Shown: positions 1 to 12,241, counted from the first letter of the stretch. The stretch: DNA of 64,000 nt from Anthonomus grandis grandis (GCF_022605725.1 NC_065561.1:18638256-18702255); one strand, 5' to 3'. The notes: generated from the sequence alone by a model not told the origin. Numbers and translations are program-made.

Positions 1-2560
1 TTAAAAGAGTAAGTGAGACACTTATAGATTTTTCACTCAATCAGTTTAAAGAAAAACTGATTCCACGCATTTAAATTCCTTACAAGGTTTTGATAATTTA
101 ATTAGGATCTGCTAGAAGCAAAACCTATTCCAGGCACTTAATTGAGACTTATGGTAGCCACGTGAGCCAAAAGAACATTTATTTCAAGCGTTTTATTTAA
201 ACAAGAGCCTATTCCAGGCACTTGAGTCGCCTAGGGATAAGCTCCAGTCCCTCAAGTTACTTAAACTTACCTATTCCAGGCTCTTAAGACTAGTGACAAG
301 AAAATGAACTATTACGACCCTTAATCCTTAATTGGTAAGACAGTGTTCAGGATGCCCTCCATATAGTTTTCAATATCAATAATTTTTGAAGATTTGATTT
401 TTAAATTGTAATTTTTTTGTTGATTCAAGGAGTCGAATGCGTTGTTATATTCTATTTGCTCTTATGGTAGTTGTATTATATATACTATATGTATTATATA
501 ATAAACATGTACTTGAACTTATTTTCAAGTATTTTCTGGAAACTGAAGTAAATTTTCCTTACTTCCAGATTGTGAAAGTTATTTTCTATTTTTGCCAGTC
601 ATTTTCAAATTACTCTAGGCAATAGAGCTCTAAATTTAGGAAAAAATAATTACAAGCATTTGACGCCATTTTTTATTTACTCTTTAAAGTAATATTTCCG
701 CTTTTTTTTAAATAAATAGAACAGAAGTTATTCAACTTTGTACCAAGAGAGGGTTCTCTCGATGAACTTACATATTTATGGATAAAGTCAATTTTTCTAA
801 TTAATTCAAGCATCCGGAATAAGTGTCTTTTTGCCGAAATAGTTACTATATAGAAGCTTATTCCAGGTACTTAAGTGCCTCAAAAGGGTAAATGAGACAC
901 TTATTATGGACTTTTCACTTAATCAGTTTAATCAAAAAGTGATTCCACGCATTTAAATTCCTTACAAGGTTTTGATAATTTAATTAGGATCTGCTAGAAG
1001 CAAAACCTATTCCAGGCACTTAATTGAGATTTATGGTAGCCACGTGAGCTAATAGAACATTTATTTCAGGCGTTTTATTTAAACAAGAGCCTATTCCAGG
1101 CACTTGGGTCGCCTAGAGATAAGCTCCAGTCAGATAGTTACAGTAATTTTGAATTTTTTCCAGGTAATAATTTTCTGTTTTTTCCCATGTACCTTAACCC
1201 ATTTTTCAAGTATTTTCTGGGAACTGAAGTAAATTTTCCTTACTTCCAGATTGTCAAAGTTATTTTCTATTTTTGCCAGTCATTTTCAAATTACTCTAGG
1301 CAATATAGGTCTAAATTTAGAAAAAAATAATTGCAAGCATTTGAAGCCAATTTTGCTATTTATGCTTTCAAGCTATTTTTTTTAAAATAAATAGAGCAGA
1401 AGTTATCCTGCTTTGTACCAACAGAGAGTTCTCTCGATGAACTTACATTTTTATAATTAAAGTCAATTTTTCTCAATCTATTTTCTAATTAATTCAAGCA
1501 CCTGGAATAAGTGTCTTTTTGCTTAAATAGTTACTATTTAGAAGCTTATTCCAGGTACTTAAGTGCCTCAAAAGGGTAAATGAGACACTTTTTAGGGACT
1601 TTTCACTTAATCAGTTTAATCAAAAACTGATTCCAGGCATTTAAATCACTTAGAAGTTAGTCCCAGGTACTTAATGGTAGGAAAATAGGCTAATGATAAA
1701 CTTATATATTAAAAATACTTAGAACTTAATTCCAGGCATTTGACGTAAATAAGAGATCTATTGCAGACATTCTATTTAGAAGCATCTGCAATACTCTCCT
1801 TATGGCAGTTACAGTAATTTTGAATTTTTTCCAGGCAATAATTTTCTGTTTTTCCTCATGTACTTATACTCTTTTTTAAATGTTTTTTTTTAAATTTTCC
1901 ATACTTCCAGATCGTCAAAGTATTTTCTATTTTTGCCGGTCATTTTCAAATTAATTTTCTAATTAATTCAAGCACCTGGAATAAGTGTCTTTTTGCTTAA
2001 TTAGTCAATTAAGTGTCTATAAGTGATCCAAGAGAGGCCATCTAAAAAGAAAGTTAGTGTTAGTTTCTTGGGTGATTTACTTCAGTTCTAATACAGGCAT
2101 TTCCAGGCGTTTGAAAATTATTCAGAAACTTGCACCTGTGTCACCTTCAGTAGGATATTCCAAGTATCTAAGAGCCTCAAAAGACCATTAAGGGTACTTC
2201 ATGGCAAGTGCATAACGAAGTGAAATAGTTCCAGAATTCTCAAATTATTCAAGCTGATTTCAGGCATTTAAATCACTTTGAGACTTAATGCACTTATATC
2301 ATATATTAAGATTAATTTCAATCTAATCTGAGGTGTTTAGGGGGTAATTAAAGGTCTATTACAGGCACTTGATTCAGCTTATTCCAGGAAATATTAAAAC
2401 CTGTTCCAGGCACTTAATTGAGACTTGTGGTAGACACGTGAGTCGTTTTATTTAATTAAAAACTTATTCCAGGCATTTGGTCTACATAGATATAAGTTTA
2501 AGTCACTCAGATTAGTTTAAAGTCTCTACATCTTAGTACAGGGCCTTCGTGAAGAAAAAT
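1..2560. repeat. Degenerate long-period repeats with TTCCAGGCANTTRA motif
   Basis: Blocks recur head to tail with shifting spacing. Bases 57-172 reappear at about 919-1050, 530-640 at about 1208-1320, and 810-930 at about 1499-1620, with a partial third round to about 2100. Nearly every block carries a short motif of the form TTCCAGGCACTTAA or TTCCAGGCATTT, and sometimes its reverse complement (ACCTGGAATAAG at 1501 and 1976). No reading frame of note is present. This is a decayed complex satellite or a tandemly duplicated dispersed repeat. The motif ties it to repeats elsewhere in the window. Confidence 0.8.
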
Positions 2561-3640
2561 GAGCCTTTTCACTTAAACTTAAGTAAAAACCTGAAAGAAA
2601 ATTAATTATCCTATACTAGAATAACCGAATATTTGAAAATATGTAGTTAGAAAATATGCATGTTTATCAATCATAATTTTATTTTATATAAAATATTTAT
2701 ATTTTTTTATCAATGATAATTTCTTCTTTGTTTAAAAAAATATATTGAAAATTCTCTATCCTAATCGACTTAAATAATCGAACGTCCGAAAATATATAGT
2801 TAGTTGCCTGTACCCACCGCAACTGATTATTAATAAATTATGATATTAAGATCATAGAGGGTAATAAAATTACATGACTTCTAAGTTCTAAAATATGATT
2901 TTATATATAATTAAAGTTCACATAAAAATAATTAATTAAGCATCCTTTTTTAATGCTATTATGAACCGCAGAGCTCATCTAAGCTTAAACTCGTACTCAA
3001 TAACTTATCCCATTACAACATGGATGAGAGGCATAACCAACTTCAATAACAAAGTTTGATTATAGTATAAGCTATATACATTAATTGGGAAAATAAATGA
3101 AACTTCGGTAGATGCAGAGGCGTCTAATATATATAACACTTTTAATTAAAAGCAAAGTGATTTGTCGAGGTGATCGATTTCTCTGGTAATCGAATCATTT
3201 TTTTTTGTTATTCAACTAGATATGCGCTCTATAATTATATAACTAGTAATATTTACTTTTCTTGTCTGCACATGACGTTGACATTGTACTGAATTATTGT
3301 GACGACGTGTAATTTGATTAAAAAGTTAATTAGTTTATTAAGGGTTATCCAGTAATATTGACAAAACATATGGGGAATTGTTGGATAACTTTCAGCATGA
3401 TTCAATGAGCTCTTTGTGGGGATGTAAGGTATTCTGCGTATCCTAACGTAAAGCTTTAATGAACCATTAAAAGTTTATTAGAAGAAATCATATTTTTTCC
3501 CTTACTTGAAGGTATCTTTTAGTGAATATGAAAAATTATCTATCCTAGTCAATTTGCATCATTTTATAATACGAAAATGTATAGTGGCCCTGTTGTTAAA
3601 ATTATTGGATAAGTTTAATATAATATATTTCAAATACAGG
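2561..3640. other. AT-rich DNA, nothing recognised
   Basis: No coding frame, repeat family or RNA gene was recognised on either strand. Composition is strongly AT-rich. Confidence 0.6.
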
Positions 3641-3759
3641 TGTGAAACGCATAAATAAATTTTATCTGACGCTCATTCCTACAAGTTATAACAATTATAG
3701 CACATAATTTGAAGGCCTTATTAATGAATGGATTTTTGACAATTGAATTTTACAAATTC

Positions 3760-3985
3760 TTCAACAGGCAGTTGAATTCTTCTTGAAAGTATGAATTTTA
3801 CGATTTATACCATAAAATTAAATGATTCTTTACAGGCAGTTAAAAAATGTAAAATTTTTGAATTTATATACAAGCAGTAGAATTATTCTTTTATTTCTTC
3901 CTGGCAGTTGAACTTTTGCCTTTAAATACAAATTTAATTGTTTGACAGAAATTGAATAAGAATTCAGCTGCCTGGAAGGGATTCA
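3760..3985. repeat. Short repeats of CAGGCAGTTGAATT type
   Basis: Four or more imperfect units of roughly 65 bases carry CAGGCAGTTGAAT or relatives near 3767, 3831 and 3900. They end in the reverse complement CAGCTGCCTGGAA near 3966. It is the same motif family as the start of the window, here in the GCAGTTGA form that dominates further on. Confidence 0.6.
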
Positions 3986-4899
3986 GGATAAGTTTAAGTT
4001 TTTTTAACTAAAGAAATAGACCAACATTTTTAACAAATAATTAAGAAAAATCAATTATTTCCTCGGGAAGGATAGCAAAAATTACCAAAAAATTTGTTTA
4101 ACAAAAACTCTGTTAACTGCTAAAATTTTGAATTTAGAATGACGATTTTAGACTCAAATTGATCCTATTGGTGTAAAATAATTGAATATTTTATCAGTAG
4201 TTCTTAAGTTGTGGTCAAAGATGTTCGCAGAATAAAAAACCGTCCTTTAAAAAGTTTAAATTTAACGGTTTTTGTGGCACATTATGCAAGCTCATTAAAA
4301 ATGAATTTCCTCTGAAGTTCATTCCTAAAAGTTATATGCACCTAATGCGATAATTTTATTAATAAATGTGAATCTGCCTAGTGCACGAAGCTTCGATAGG
4401 TTAGATAATAAGTAACCAAATTTAAACAATTTTTACGGATTGGTTGGAGCAATAAATGTTTTTTTCAACGAGACCAAGTTTATTAAAATCCGTTCAGTCG
4501 TTTAGGAGTTACAGATGTTTATTTAAAAAAAAACATTAAATTACCCCTCACCATTTTATTTTAATAGATACGTCACAAAGTGTACTCGAGTAAAGCTGAG
4601 CTTTAAAAAGCATATATTTCTTCGTACCATTTACTGGGTGGATTTCAGTGAAAAATCACTTAAAAAGTTTAATATGGCGGTTACATAGCGACCCCCTGGC
4701 GACCATCTTGGAAATCTAAAAATATTTTCCACGGTATTCTTTTGGCCCCTTTAGTCATAAAATTGTTTACCGCAAGTCTCTACGACGAAAAGTTTCCAAA
4801 ATACAACACTTTGCATTCTTATCTGGCCACCCTCTACATCTGTACCATCAAATTAAATTTTTTCTTAACACTGAAACCTTACAAGCGAGTGATTTGTAA
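3986..4899. other. Non-coding DNA with a dispersed-repeat phrase
   Basis: No gene was recognised. The stretch 4470-4520 holds a phrase (ATCCGTTCAGTCGTTTAGGA) of a kind I associate with dispersed repeats in insect genomes. A YY1-like ACCATCTTGG lies near 4703. Confidence 0.45.
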
Positions 4900-5200
4900 T
4901 TTTTCCGGAAAATTTCGAACGTTGGCAACGTCGGCGTCGGTGGTCGCCGCGACGTCGGTGGCGGTGGTGGGCGCCAGCAGCTGAACGAATTGTGCTGAAG
5001 CTGAAGCCGGGAAAGGCCTTGGCCCTTTTCGTAGGCGTAGGGACGAAGGTGGAAAGAGGTGCGGGACGCGATAAAAGGGAGGATGACGAGGGGGTGGAGA
5101 CGAGAGGAGGGACGAGCCGCTGTGCCCGACGTCGAGCCATAGCGCAGACAGCTTGCACTCTTGCAGCGATAGCGCTCCCTGTTGCCAACTTGTCTAATGT
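4900..5200. promoter_or_regulatory. CpG-rich patch, possible promoter or first exon
   Basis: GC and CpG content jump sharply against the AT-rich surroundings. The patch is open on both strands over about 100 codons, as expected for a GC-rich stretch rather than a real protein. The predicted peptides are low-complexity, rich in Arg, Ser and Ala. The end of the patch carries CCCTGTTGCCAAC (about 5178-5190), a string found again in the CpG patch near 14120. It may be an old promoter or a captured host fragment; no gene could be attached to it. Confidence 0.35.
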
Positions 5201-5364
5201 TTTATCGGCAATTTAATAAAGTTTACGCTATTTTTGCTTACTTATAATAAACATTAGGAGTTATAGTTCTTTAGCATAGAATATTGCAAAGCATATTCTT
5301 AAATTTATTGAGAAACTATTTAACAAGTAGACAATAATTTTTAAAAATTGAAATTATTTTGTGA

Positions 5365-6130
5365 GTAATCTCCTGAAAGTGAAGATTGGGATTCCTCAAG
5401 GAACCGTACTGGGCACATTACTCTTCATTTTGTATATTAATTCACTAACAGATCTAAAAATTGTGAATAGATTTGTAATATCTTATGCCGACGACACAGT
5501 GTCGTCGCAGTAATTTACAGCACAATAATAGGCATTCGTAAAATAAATATATGGAAATCGATACGATACTCAACATGAAGATGTAATTAAAGAGGTCTCT
5601 TTTACTAAATTTTTGGGTGTTACAGTGGATAAGCATTTAAAAAAGAACGACCATATTTTAAATCTAACTAAGAATATTCGAAAGCTATTAGGAATATTTT
5701 ATATCTTAAGGCACATTTTATGGAAAAAATTATTAATATCCGTATATAAATCTTTGGTGGAGTCACTTATCACATATGGTAAGGTATGTATCAAAACTCT
5801 TTAAGTTCCTTAAACGTAGTGCAGAACTATATTTTAAAAGTTGTGTTTAAAAAAAATACGCTCTACTCAACAAATATGTTATACTCCAGGGACATTTTTG
5901 ACGTTCGATTAATCTATGTATTAGAGGTATACTACTTTATTCAAAAAAAAAAAACTATATAATGCATTCTTATAATACCAGAAACTGCGTAAACAAACAG
6001 TTAGTTACTTAAAAAATTAACACAAATTTGAACAACAGATCTTTAAACTATCTTGCACCAAAAGTATTTAATTTAATTCCAAACAAACTTTTTTGAGGTT
6101 TGAAGAGCATTTGAGAATCTATGGGGCTGT
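5365..6130 (+). pseudogene. LINE reverse transcriptase remnant
   Basis: The plus strand encodes a decayed RT. The first segment gives GIPQGTVLGTLLFILYINSL followed by YADDT, the active-site box of non-LTR reverse transcriptases, near 5485-5500. After a break, 5590-5805 gives FLGVTVDKHLK and ISVYKSLVESLITYG, the thumb region. Near 6055-6130 LAPKVFNLIPNK matches the usual C-terminal tail. Frameshifts and stops separate the pieces, and the region 5' of the palm is absent. The element was once an autonomous retrotransposon. It now has no intact frame and is flanked by ordinary repeats. The clade is uncertain. Confidence 0.8.
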
Positions 6131-6218
6131 AATTAATTTGTGTGCATTTATTGTATCAGAGGTGGAGAGGATTATTTTGTGACTTTTAATATCGATCTGT
6201 TCTAAATGATTTTCTTTA

Positions 6219-6260
6219 TTCCAGGCAGTTGAGTAAGAAAATATCTTCAACTGCCTGGAA
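6219..6260. repeat. Perfect 14-bp hairpin of the CCAGGCAGTTGA motif
   Basis: TTCCAGGCAGTTGA at 6219-6232 is followed after 14 bases by its exact reverse complement TCAACTGCCTGGAA at 6247-6260. It is the cleanest hairpin form of the motif in the window. Confidence 0.9.
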
Positions 6261-6706
6261 AAAAACTCAGTTTTACATATTCTAGGATGCACCCAGAAAA
6301 ATGGTTAAATTAAATGTTGCGATTACACTAATCTACTCAAATGTGTTAAGATGTCGAATTGAAAAACACAATAATGTCAACACGTAATTCATAAATTACA
6401 ACAATGAAATAGTTCGATTGAATTTATTTCGTTTACGGTTAATGATAATAGTCTATAAAGCGAAGTTCTCACGAGGCGATTTTTGTCGGTCAATTTAAAA
6501 TCGCTCTCGAGTTGAAATGATAATCGTTCCATGAGAACATGTTTTCAATAAAAATCGTTCAATTTTTATTGAACCACAAAAAGTTGCCTGCCCGTCAACT
6601 TTTTGAGCCGAGTCGACGAAAATTGCAAGCGAGTTGAAACTTTCATTAATTTCAAGTCGAAAGCGATTTATTGTTTGCTTTGTGGTATAGATCGTGTACG
6701 GCCAAG

Positions 6707-8987
6707 ATGACGTCAAAGTGTTTTAGATGGAATGACGCGTTAAATTTTTGGACTTGTATCAACAGCAACAATGTCTGGGGAACCAAACCCTTAATGTATA
6801 TAAAAACAAGGATGCTAGAGAGACCGCTATCCAAGCAATAGCTGTGGATATGGAATGTTCCCAGTTAACATGTGAAGACGTAAAAAATAAAATAAAATCT
6901 GTACGCACCATGTACAAAAAAACAACTGAACTTGGTGCTGAAATTAGTGAAGAGTGGAGCTGGGACAAGCGACTTTTGTAAACCCAAACTAGTTTGGTTC
7001 GAAAGAGCATATGCTTTTCTGAGAAGTGTGTCCACTACTAGAGACAGCACTTCCAACTTGGTAAGTCTATATAAACTGCTCGTCAAAATAGGGAGCTACA
7101 CCTACGTTTTGGGTCAGATTCAGATGCCTCTAACTTAAAAACTATTTACTTTTTTAAAGTTTGGTTTTCAATGCTTAATAGGTATATTTAACATTAACTT
7201 AAAAACTTATTAAAATTTTAAAAATCTTCGTTATTCTAAATTATACAGGGGGTAAAATCAAGTAAAGTTTTTGAAGGTGACAAATGATCACAAATTTTTT
7301 TGTGGCGTTTTGGTATATCTCAATAAGTATTAATTATAATATTAATTTAGAATATAGAAGATTTTTAAAATTTTAATAGGATTTTAAATTAAGGATAAAT
7401 ATACCTATTAAGTTTTGAAAAAATGTCTTTTTTAAGTTACATGCATTTGAATCTGATCCAAAAATGTAGGTGTCTCCCCTATTTTGACGAGCAGTTATTA
7501 ATTATTTATAAGCATATATTTATCTCTTTTTCTTTTAAGGCATTTTAAAAACTGTTAATTTTATAATACAAACTACATTTTTTGAAGAAATTAAAAAATA
7601 AAAGAGGTATTGTGGTTAATAAACTTATATTTGTCGATGAATCATATTTTCCTGCCAAGATACAGCTCCATCACCACAGAAATAATCAGCATAATTTTCA
7701 CGGAGTATAGCAGCATTTCTTGAAAAATTATTACTTCCAATTCGTCCTATGTTTTTTAATGCTTGATATGTTTGGCAACGAGATCGCCACGTACCGGGTA
7801 TAACAGTATATGAACTTATATCTTCAACGTCCAATGAACCAAGGGGTGTGTAGTTTTCAGCTGAATGTATTCGTAACCAATTGTGGAGTGCACAGCAAGC
7901 TTTATTGATATTGTCAATGTTTAACGTTAAAGATTTATCAAATACCCTAAACCTTGTCACCAAAATTCCGAAAGCATTTTCTACAACCGGTAATTAAAAA
8001 TTTTTTGTTTTTTTTGTTAGTGGTGCGTTTCTTGCAAACGGTTGTTAAAGAAAACGCATCTTCTGCTACAAATAACCCATTTTCTGGAAAATGTAACATG
8101 TTTCTCTGCAACGAACATTCAAAGATGACTTGGCAAAATCAAGCTGCATCATTTGCTCGTCCATTAGTTCCGACATCAATATAGCGAAAACAATAATTTG
8201 CATCGACACTTGCGAACAATATAACACTAAACTTATAATTAAAAAAGTCGAATCCGGAATTTGGAACTTTTTTAATAACAACGTGTTTACCGTCAAGGGC
8301 ACCGCAGCAATTAGGAAAATTCCAACGACACTTAAAATCTTCTTGTATCTTCTTCCATTCTCCGTCTGTTTGTGGTATCTGAAACAAAAAAATGTTTTCA
8401 GAGTACAGCAACGGCTGAAGATGGAGATAAGTATGACGACAATGAATTGAGCGGACACACAAATGTTACATCTGTGGAAAATGAAGGGACACCCGCAGCG
8501 ACGAATACCCAGTTTTTGGTTCCATCAGTTTCGACTCCAGAAAACCGTCCACTCTCGCGTCCACCTCAAGTGATTTCGAAACAATCGTCACAAATTTCCC
8601 GTAAACGTAAATTGGCTGATATCAATAAAACTATTGACAGGCTAAATTCCAACGGAGGATGAATTTAATCACTTTGGAAAATTAGTTGCCGCTCAACTAA
8701 GATAAATGCCAGAACTGGACGCTTTATTGTGCGAGGAAAAAATAGAAGATATTATTAGAAATCAACGCATTCAAATTATTAGAAATACTTCGGCGAGTTC
8801 GTCTTCTTTTCAATATTCATGGACACTATCTCCATCAGAGGAATCCATAATAAACTCTCCACCATCATTGATATCTGAGCCAGTATACAGCGGAAAGACG
8901 TTTGAACCTATGGTACCAAGTAATGTAGATAATGAAGATAATATTAATCCCTCTGATATGATTCGAAAGGCTTTTGCAAATATTTGA
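6707..8987 (+). pseudogene. Harbinger MADF/Myb-like accessory protein, two exons
   Basis: This is the likely DNA-binding partner that PIF/Harbinger elements encode beside the transposase. Exon 1 starts at ATG 6707 (MTSKCFRWNDALNF). After a frameshift near 6747 it reads YKNKDARETAIQAIA and VKNKIKSVRTMYKK, the MADF-type helix region. A second shift near 6950 leads to KSGAGTSDFCKPKLVWFE and SNL at 7060, directly before a GTAAGT donor. Exon 2 begins at 8402 after TTTTCAG, also in phase 0, and is Ser/Thr/acid-rich. It then carries a frameshift near 8660, a stop at about 8700, and the C-terminal stretch MPELDALLCEEKIEDIIR, ending at the stop at 8985. The inferred intron (7061-8401) contains the last exon of the antisense transposase. 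No transcript supports the splicing; the matching phases do. Confidence 0.7.
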
Positions 8988-9080
8988 ATAGAACACATTA
9001 TGTATGTAGGTATATGTATTATAAATAATATGGTAAATAATTTTTTTATTGCTTACCTTGATAAACTCTTCCAAGGCCCT

Positions 9081-11450
9081 CCCAAGTAACAATTTAGGTT
9101 CTAAAAAAGTTATAAATAACTCCTAGAACCTGTTTAAGAAAAATTATTGATTATGCCATTAAGCATAAACAACGTTATTTATTAGCCCGCATAACCTCCT
9201 GTAGTAAAAAAAGGCCCAGCCCTAAAGAGTTTGTGGTGCCAGTGCCAATAGGCCCTGGCCAATTTGAAACCAGATCGCATATCACAGAACCTATATAGCT
9301 AATAGAAATAATCTTTATCGAACCCGAAGATGCCTAAAAGTAACCTGTGTAGAACCTGAAAGCTTTTACGCCTACCTGTTTACAACCCTTTAGCAAAATT
9401 CTTTTAGACTTTTAGGTGGTTATATAGTTTGGCCTGTTCGCCGGCTTTTGGCATTTCAGATATATATTGAAGTATTAAAATTTTGCCATTTAGTTTTAAA
9501 TATGGTATTTCAGAGATACCAAAGTATAAAAATCTGACCTTTTAGTTTTAAATATGATACAGCCAGGGTAAAAATAAAACAACGCCAAAATAAAAAGCAA
9601 TGGCGACATTTTCAGTAAGTATGACTTTATTTTAGAAAAAAAAATATTATACTGGAATAGATGACCGATTTTCATTGCGCACACCAGTTTCTTGAAAAAG
9701 TTGGGTGTAATTTAACTGTAAAACACGCGCGCCTTTGATATCTTACAAATTAAACATTATTCAGTGCCAATAAAAAAATAAAAAATTAATATATTTTTAT
9801 TTCTGAGACGCTTTAGTGATAATATGTACTTAAATGCTCTAAATTATTTACATATTACATTATTTTTGCCTGTATTTGAATAGCTTATAAAAATGGAAGA
9901 ATTACATTTTTTCTTCAAAATGGACGCCTAGCAGGGTATGATTTTAAGCTGCTATAATAACTTAAGTAAGTATCAAAAGCTATGTCGTAGGACAAAAGGC
10001 TTAAAAAAATGCCAGTGGGTTTTAAAAAAAGCTAAAACAGGGCTAACTAGCATCTTCCAGGAGTTATAGGCCACTTTGAACAACCAATTAGCTGGCAAAG
10101 TCTGGGCGAATTTCAATAAATGGCTTTTAGGCATTTAGTAGGATCTATTGGCATTATTTATTACTACGCGGGATTTCTTGAGTCTTCTTTATTGCAATTC
10201 AGTCTGCGTTTGGTTTTGGTGGTTCCAGTTACTGTGAAAATAAAAATGTGTTTTTTTATCGTTCAAATTGCATACAGGGCTGTATTTAGGTACCTAAAAA
10301 GATAAGTTCATTTTAGTTCATATAATAAAGATAGGCAAAGCGATTTTGATAAAGATAAATACAGATTGTTGCAAGTTTAGAGGTTATGAGTACCAAATCA
10401 TTTTTCTCTTAACACACCCTTGCAATATTTCAATTCAATGTATATTAGCACCACAAAAAAATTGAAGAAATATAATGATCGTAAGATTGTATGTATTTCC
10501 AATAAAATAATACAATGTGAATCCCCGAAAATCAACACTGTCAGATGTTATTTGCTGCCAACAATCAACGACAACCAACCTAATGCGAGGCGATCCGGTG
10601 TTGCCATGTCTTGTTGCTAAACTTCTGTATTTTTATTTAAAATTTTTAAAAGATCATTAATGGCAACGTTTCTAATGTTATATTTCAGTGCCCAATCTTT
10701 TAAATCTTGAATAAAATCAAATTTTTTAGTCATCAATTTCATCATCTTCATTCCAATTCATCGATGAACTTGGTTGTTCTGAAGCCACTTTTTCTGTTAA
10801 GCCACTGGTACTGGCATCGTGAATATCTGATTCTAGAGGATCAGGTTCAATGCCGAGATTACGAGAATTATCTTCTTCCAGTGTATCTATTGCAAAGTAA
10901 TTTTTTTTTTTACGTTATAATCTATCAAAATTGTCAATATTTTATTTGTCATATTTACCTGACCAGTTGTAATTCGTTGGAAATTTCGCTTCACTTTTCT
11001 TTTAAAATTACCACTTCTTACAATTTTGTGCCAAGACATCCCTGTATTCTAAGAATAAATGACGTAGGATTTAATAGTCGCGACCGTCCGCAAACTGTGT
11101 TTTATTGTGACTAGTTGGTTAAACCTTATCGCATAAAGTTATCTTATTATCCATATGACTTTTAGCAAGTCCTTTAGGTGTTAAAAAATGCCAAATTAAT
11201 ACTGAAATATAACCTTTCCAAAACCTTATTATCTCAAAACCATCAAGCCCTCGTTTATGGCCATAACAACGTTATTGTTGACACTTGACTAGAACTAATT
11301 AGATTTTTAATTTACCTTAGGTTCCTAGTTCCTATTAGCACAAAATTTAACCTAAATATTTCCATCAAGCAAGCCAACGACTATTGCAGATCCTTGGTGC
11401 GGCTAAAAAGCAACTTTAAAAACCAACTGTTCGAGAAAATGTTACTTGGG
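9081..11450. mobile_element. CACTA-like non-autonomous element inside Harbinger transposase
   Basis: The ends are inverted repeats of CCCAAGTAACA (9081-9091, and inverted at 11440-11450), flanked by a CT dinucleotide on each side (9079-9080 and 11451-11452). Removing the element and one CT rejoins the transposase frame exactly as EEIYRALEEF, which fixes the boundaries. The interior has one recognisable coding scrap on the minus strand resembling the N-terminus of animal CACTA/EnSpm proteins. The 2-bp duplication and the scrap both point to CACTA-like elements. Termini beginning CCC rather than CACT leave the superfamily assignment provisional. Confidence 0.75.
10617..10897 (-). pseudogene. 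N-terminal scrap of a CACTA-type transposon protein
   Basis: Reading right to left, an acidic, Ser-rich stretch (IEPDPLESDIHD and MNWNEDDEIDD) runs to a stop. In the next frame MTKKFDFIQDLKDW continues into ALKYNIRNVAINDLLKIL and stops at 10617. The pattern 'LxxWALxxNIxxxAxxxLLxIL' after an acidic region is one I associate with the start of animal CACTA/EnSpm transposon proteins. That match is recalled, not searched. The frame change lies in a run of six A's at the junction, suggesting a single indel. Nothing that I recognise as a catalytic domain follows, so the host element is probably non-autonomous. What remains is under 100 residues. Confidence 0.5.
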
Positions 11451-12241
11451 CTGTATATTTCTTCTAAAACATTTGAAATTGTATTTTTTGGAACTCTGTA
11501 GAGGTAGGCAAGGCTGAAATACGAATCTCCTGTTGCTAAATATCTTAGAATAATTTGTAATTTAACTTCTGCTGGAATGGCTTCTCGCATGTTGGTATCC
11601 TGTTTTGAAATGTATAGCCGGATTCTAGTAAGAAGTTCAATAAACATAGCCTCGTTCATACGCAGATGGTTCCTGTACTCAGCCTTGTCCTCGATTACTA
11701 GCTCTTTTAGAAGTGACTGCGATGCTCCTAATTGCTCTCTTCTTAAGATCCAACATTTACGTCTTTTTTTGAATATTTCTTTCTTCAAAATAATTCTCAA
11801 TTCGTCAACTAAAACTTTTTTAATCTCACGATTGCACAATTTTCCTCGGCGCCATTTTAAGGCAACTGCCGTATGAAGCGATTTCTGTTTCAACCATAGG
11901 AACGCAAATCGCTTGCGATTTTTCTTGATCAATTAAAATTTGATCAACTAACTCGACCCGTGAGAACCCGCCTTTAGGGTCATAAAGTAGGAACGATAAA
12001 AATCGTTTGATTATAACTAAAGAAGTAAAACGATTATGGTTGCCTTCGGTTGCAACTGCTTTAAATAAATGTTACCACAAATAATCTGCTATCTCATAAT
12101 GCACCTACGCAGTGTTGTCAATATAAACTCTCTGGCGAGGCGGCATTAAGTAGTTACATTTATGCGTAATTATATCTATGGAGAGAATTCCTAAGGGAAC
12201 AAATTAGCGACTTACAAATTTAAAAAAGCGACGCCACTGTA

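Larger units (their letters stand above)
7625..11932 (-). pseudogene. PIF/Harbinger transposase (DDE), split by CACTA insertion
   Basis: The gene reads right to left. The N-terminal part (11932-11453) contains KRRKCWILRREQLGASQSLL, FRNHLRM-like YRNHLRMNEAMF and YLYRVPKNTISNVLEEIY, the helix-turn-helix region. A 2.37 kb insertion follows. The frame resumes at 9078 with RALEEFIK, ending at a GTAAGC donor (9056-9051). The next exon starts at 8378 (IPQTDGEWKKIQEDF). It holds FPNCCGALDGKHV with the first catalytic Asp and YIDVGTNGRANDA with the second. After frameshifts come VVENAFGILVTRF and the conserved tail ending near 7700 (ILRENYADYF). Several frameshifts make it inactive. The inferred intron 8379-9056 contains exon 2 of the MADF gene on the other strand. 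I saw no in-frame ATG before the N-terminal stretch, so the true start is unknown. Confidence 0.85.
6459..11973. mobile_element. PIF/Harbinger DNA transposon, decayed, with nested insertion
   Basis: Imperfect terminal inverted repeats (TIRs) are seen: AGCGAAGTTCTCACGAGGCG at 6459-6478, and at the right end the inverse of AGGCGGGTTCTCACGGGTCG (11954-11973). GTTCTCACG sits at the same offset in both. Inside are the two genes typical of this superfamily: a MADF/Myb-like DNA-binding protein and a DDE transposase. Both are broken, and a CACTA-like element interrupts the transposase. The left flank ends in TAA and the right begins TTA, so the target duplication is not clean and the exact ends may be off by a few bases. 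Confidence 0.8.

Noticed and set aside
4865..5216. Overlapping open frames on both strands of the CpG patch
   Set aside because: Low-complexity Arg/Ser/Ala peptides open on both strands are a composition effect of GC-rich DNA.
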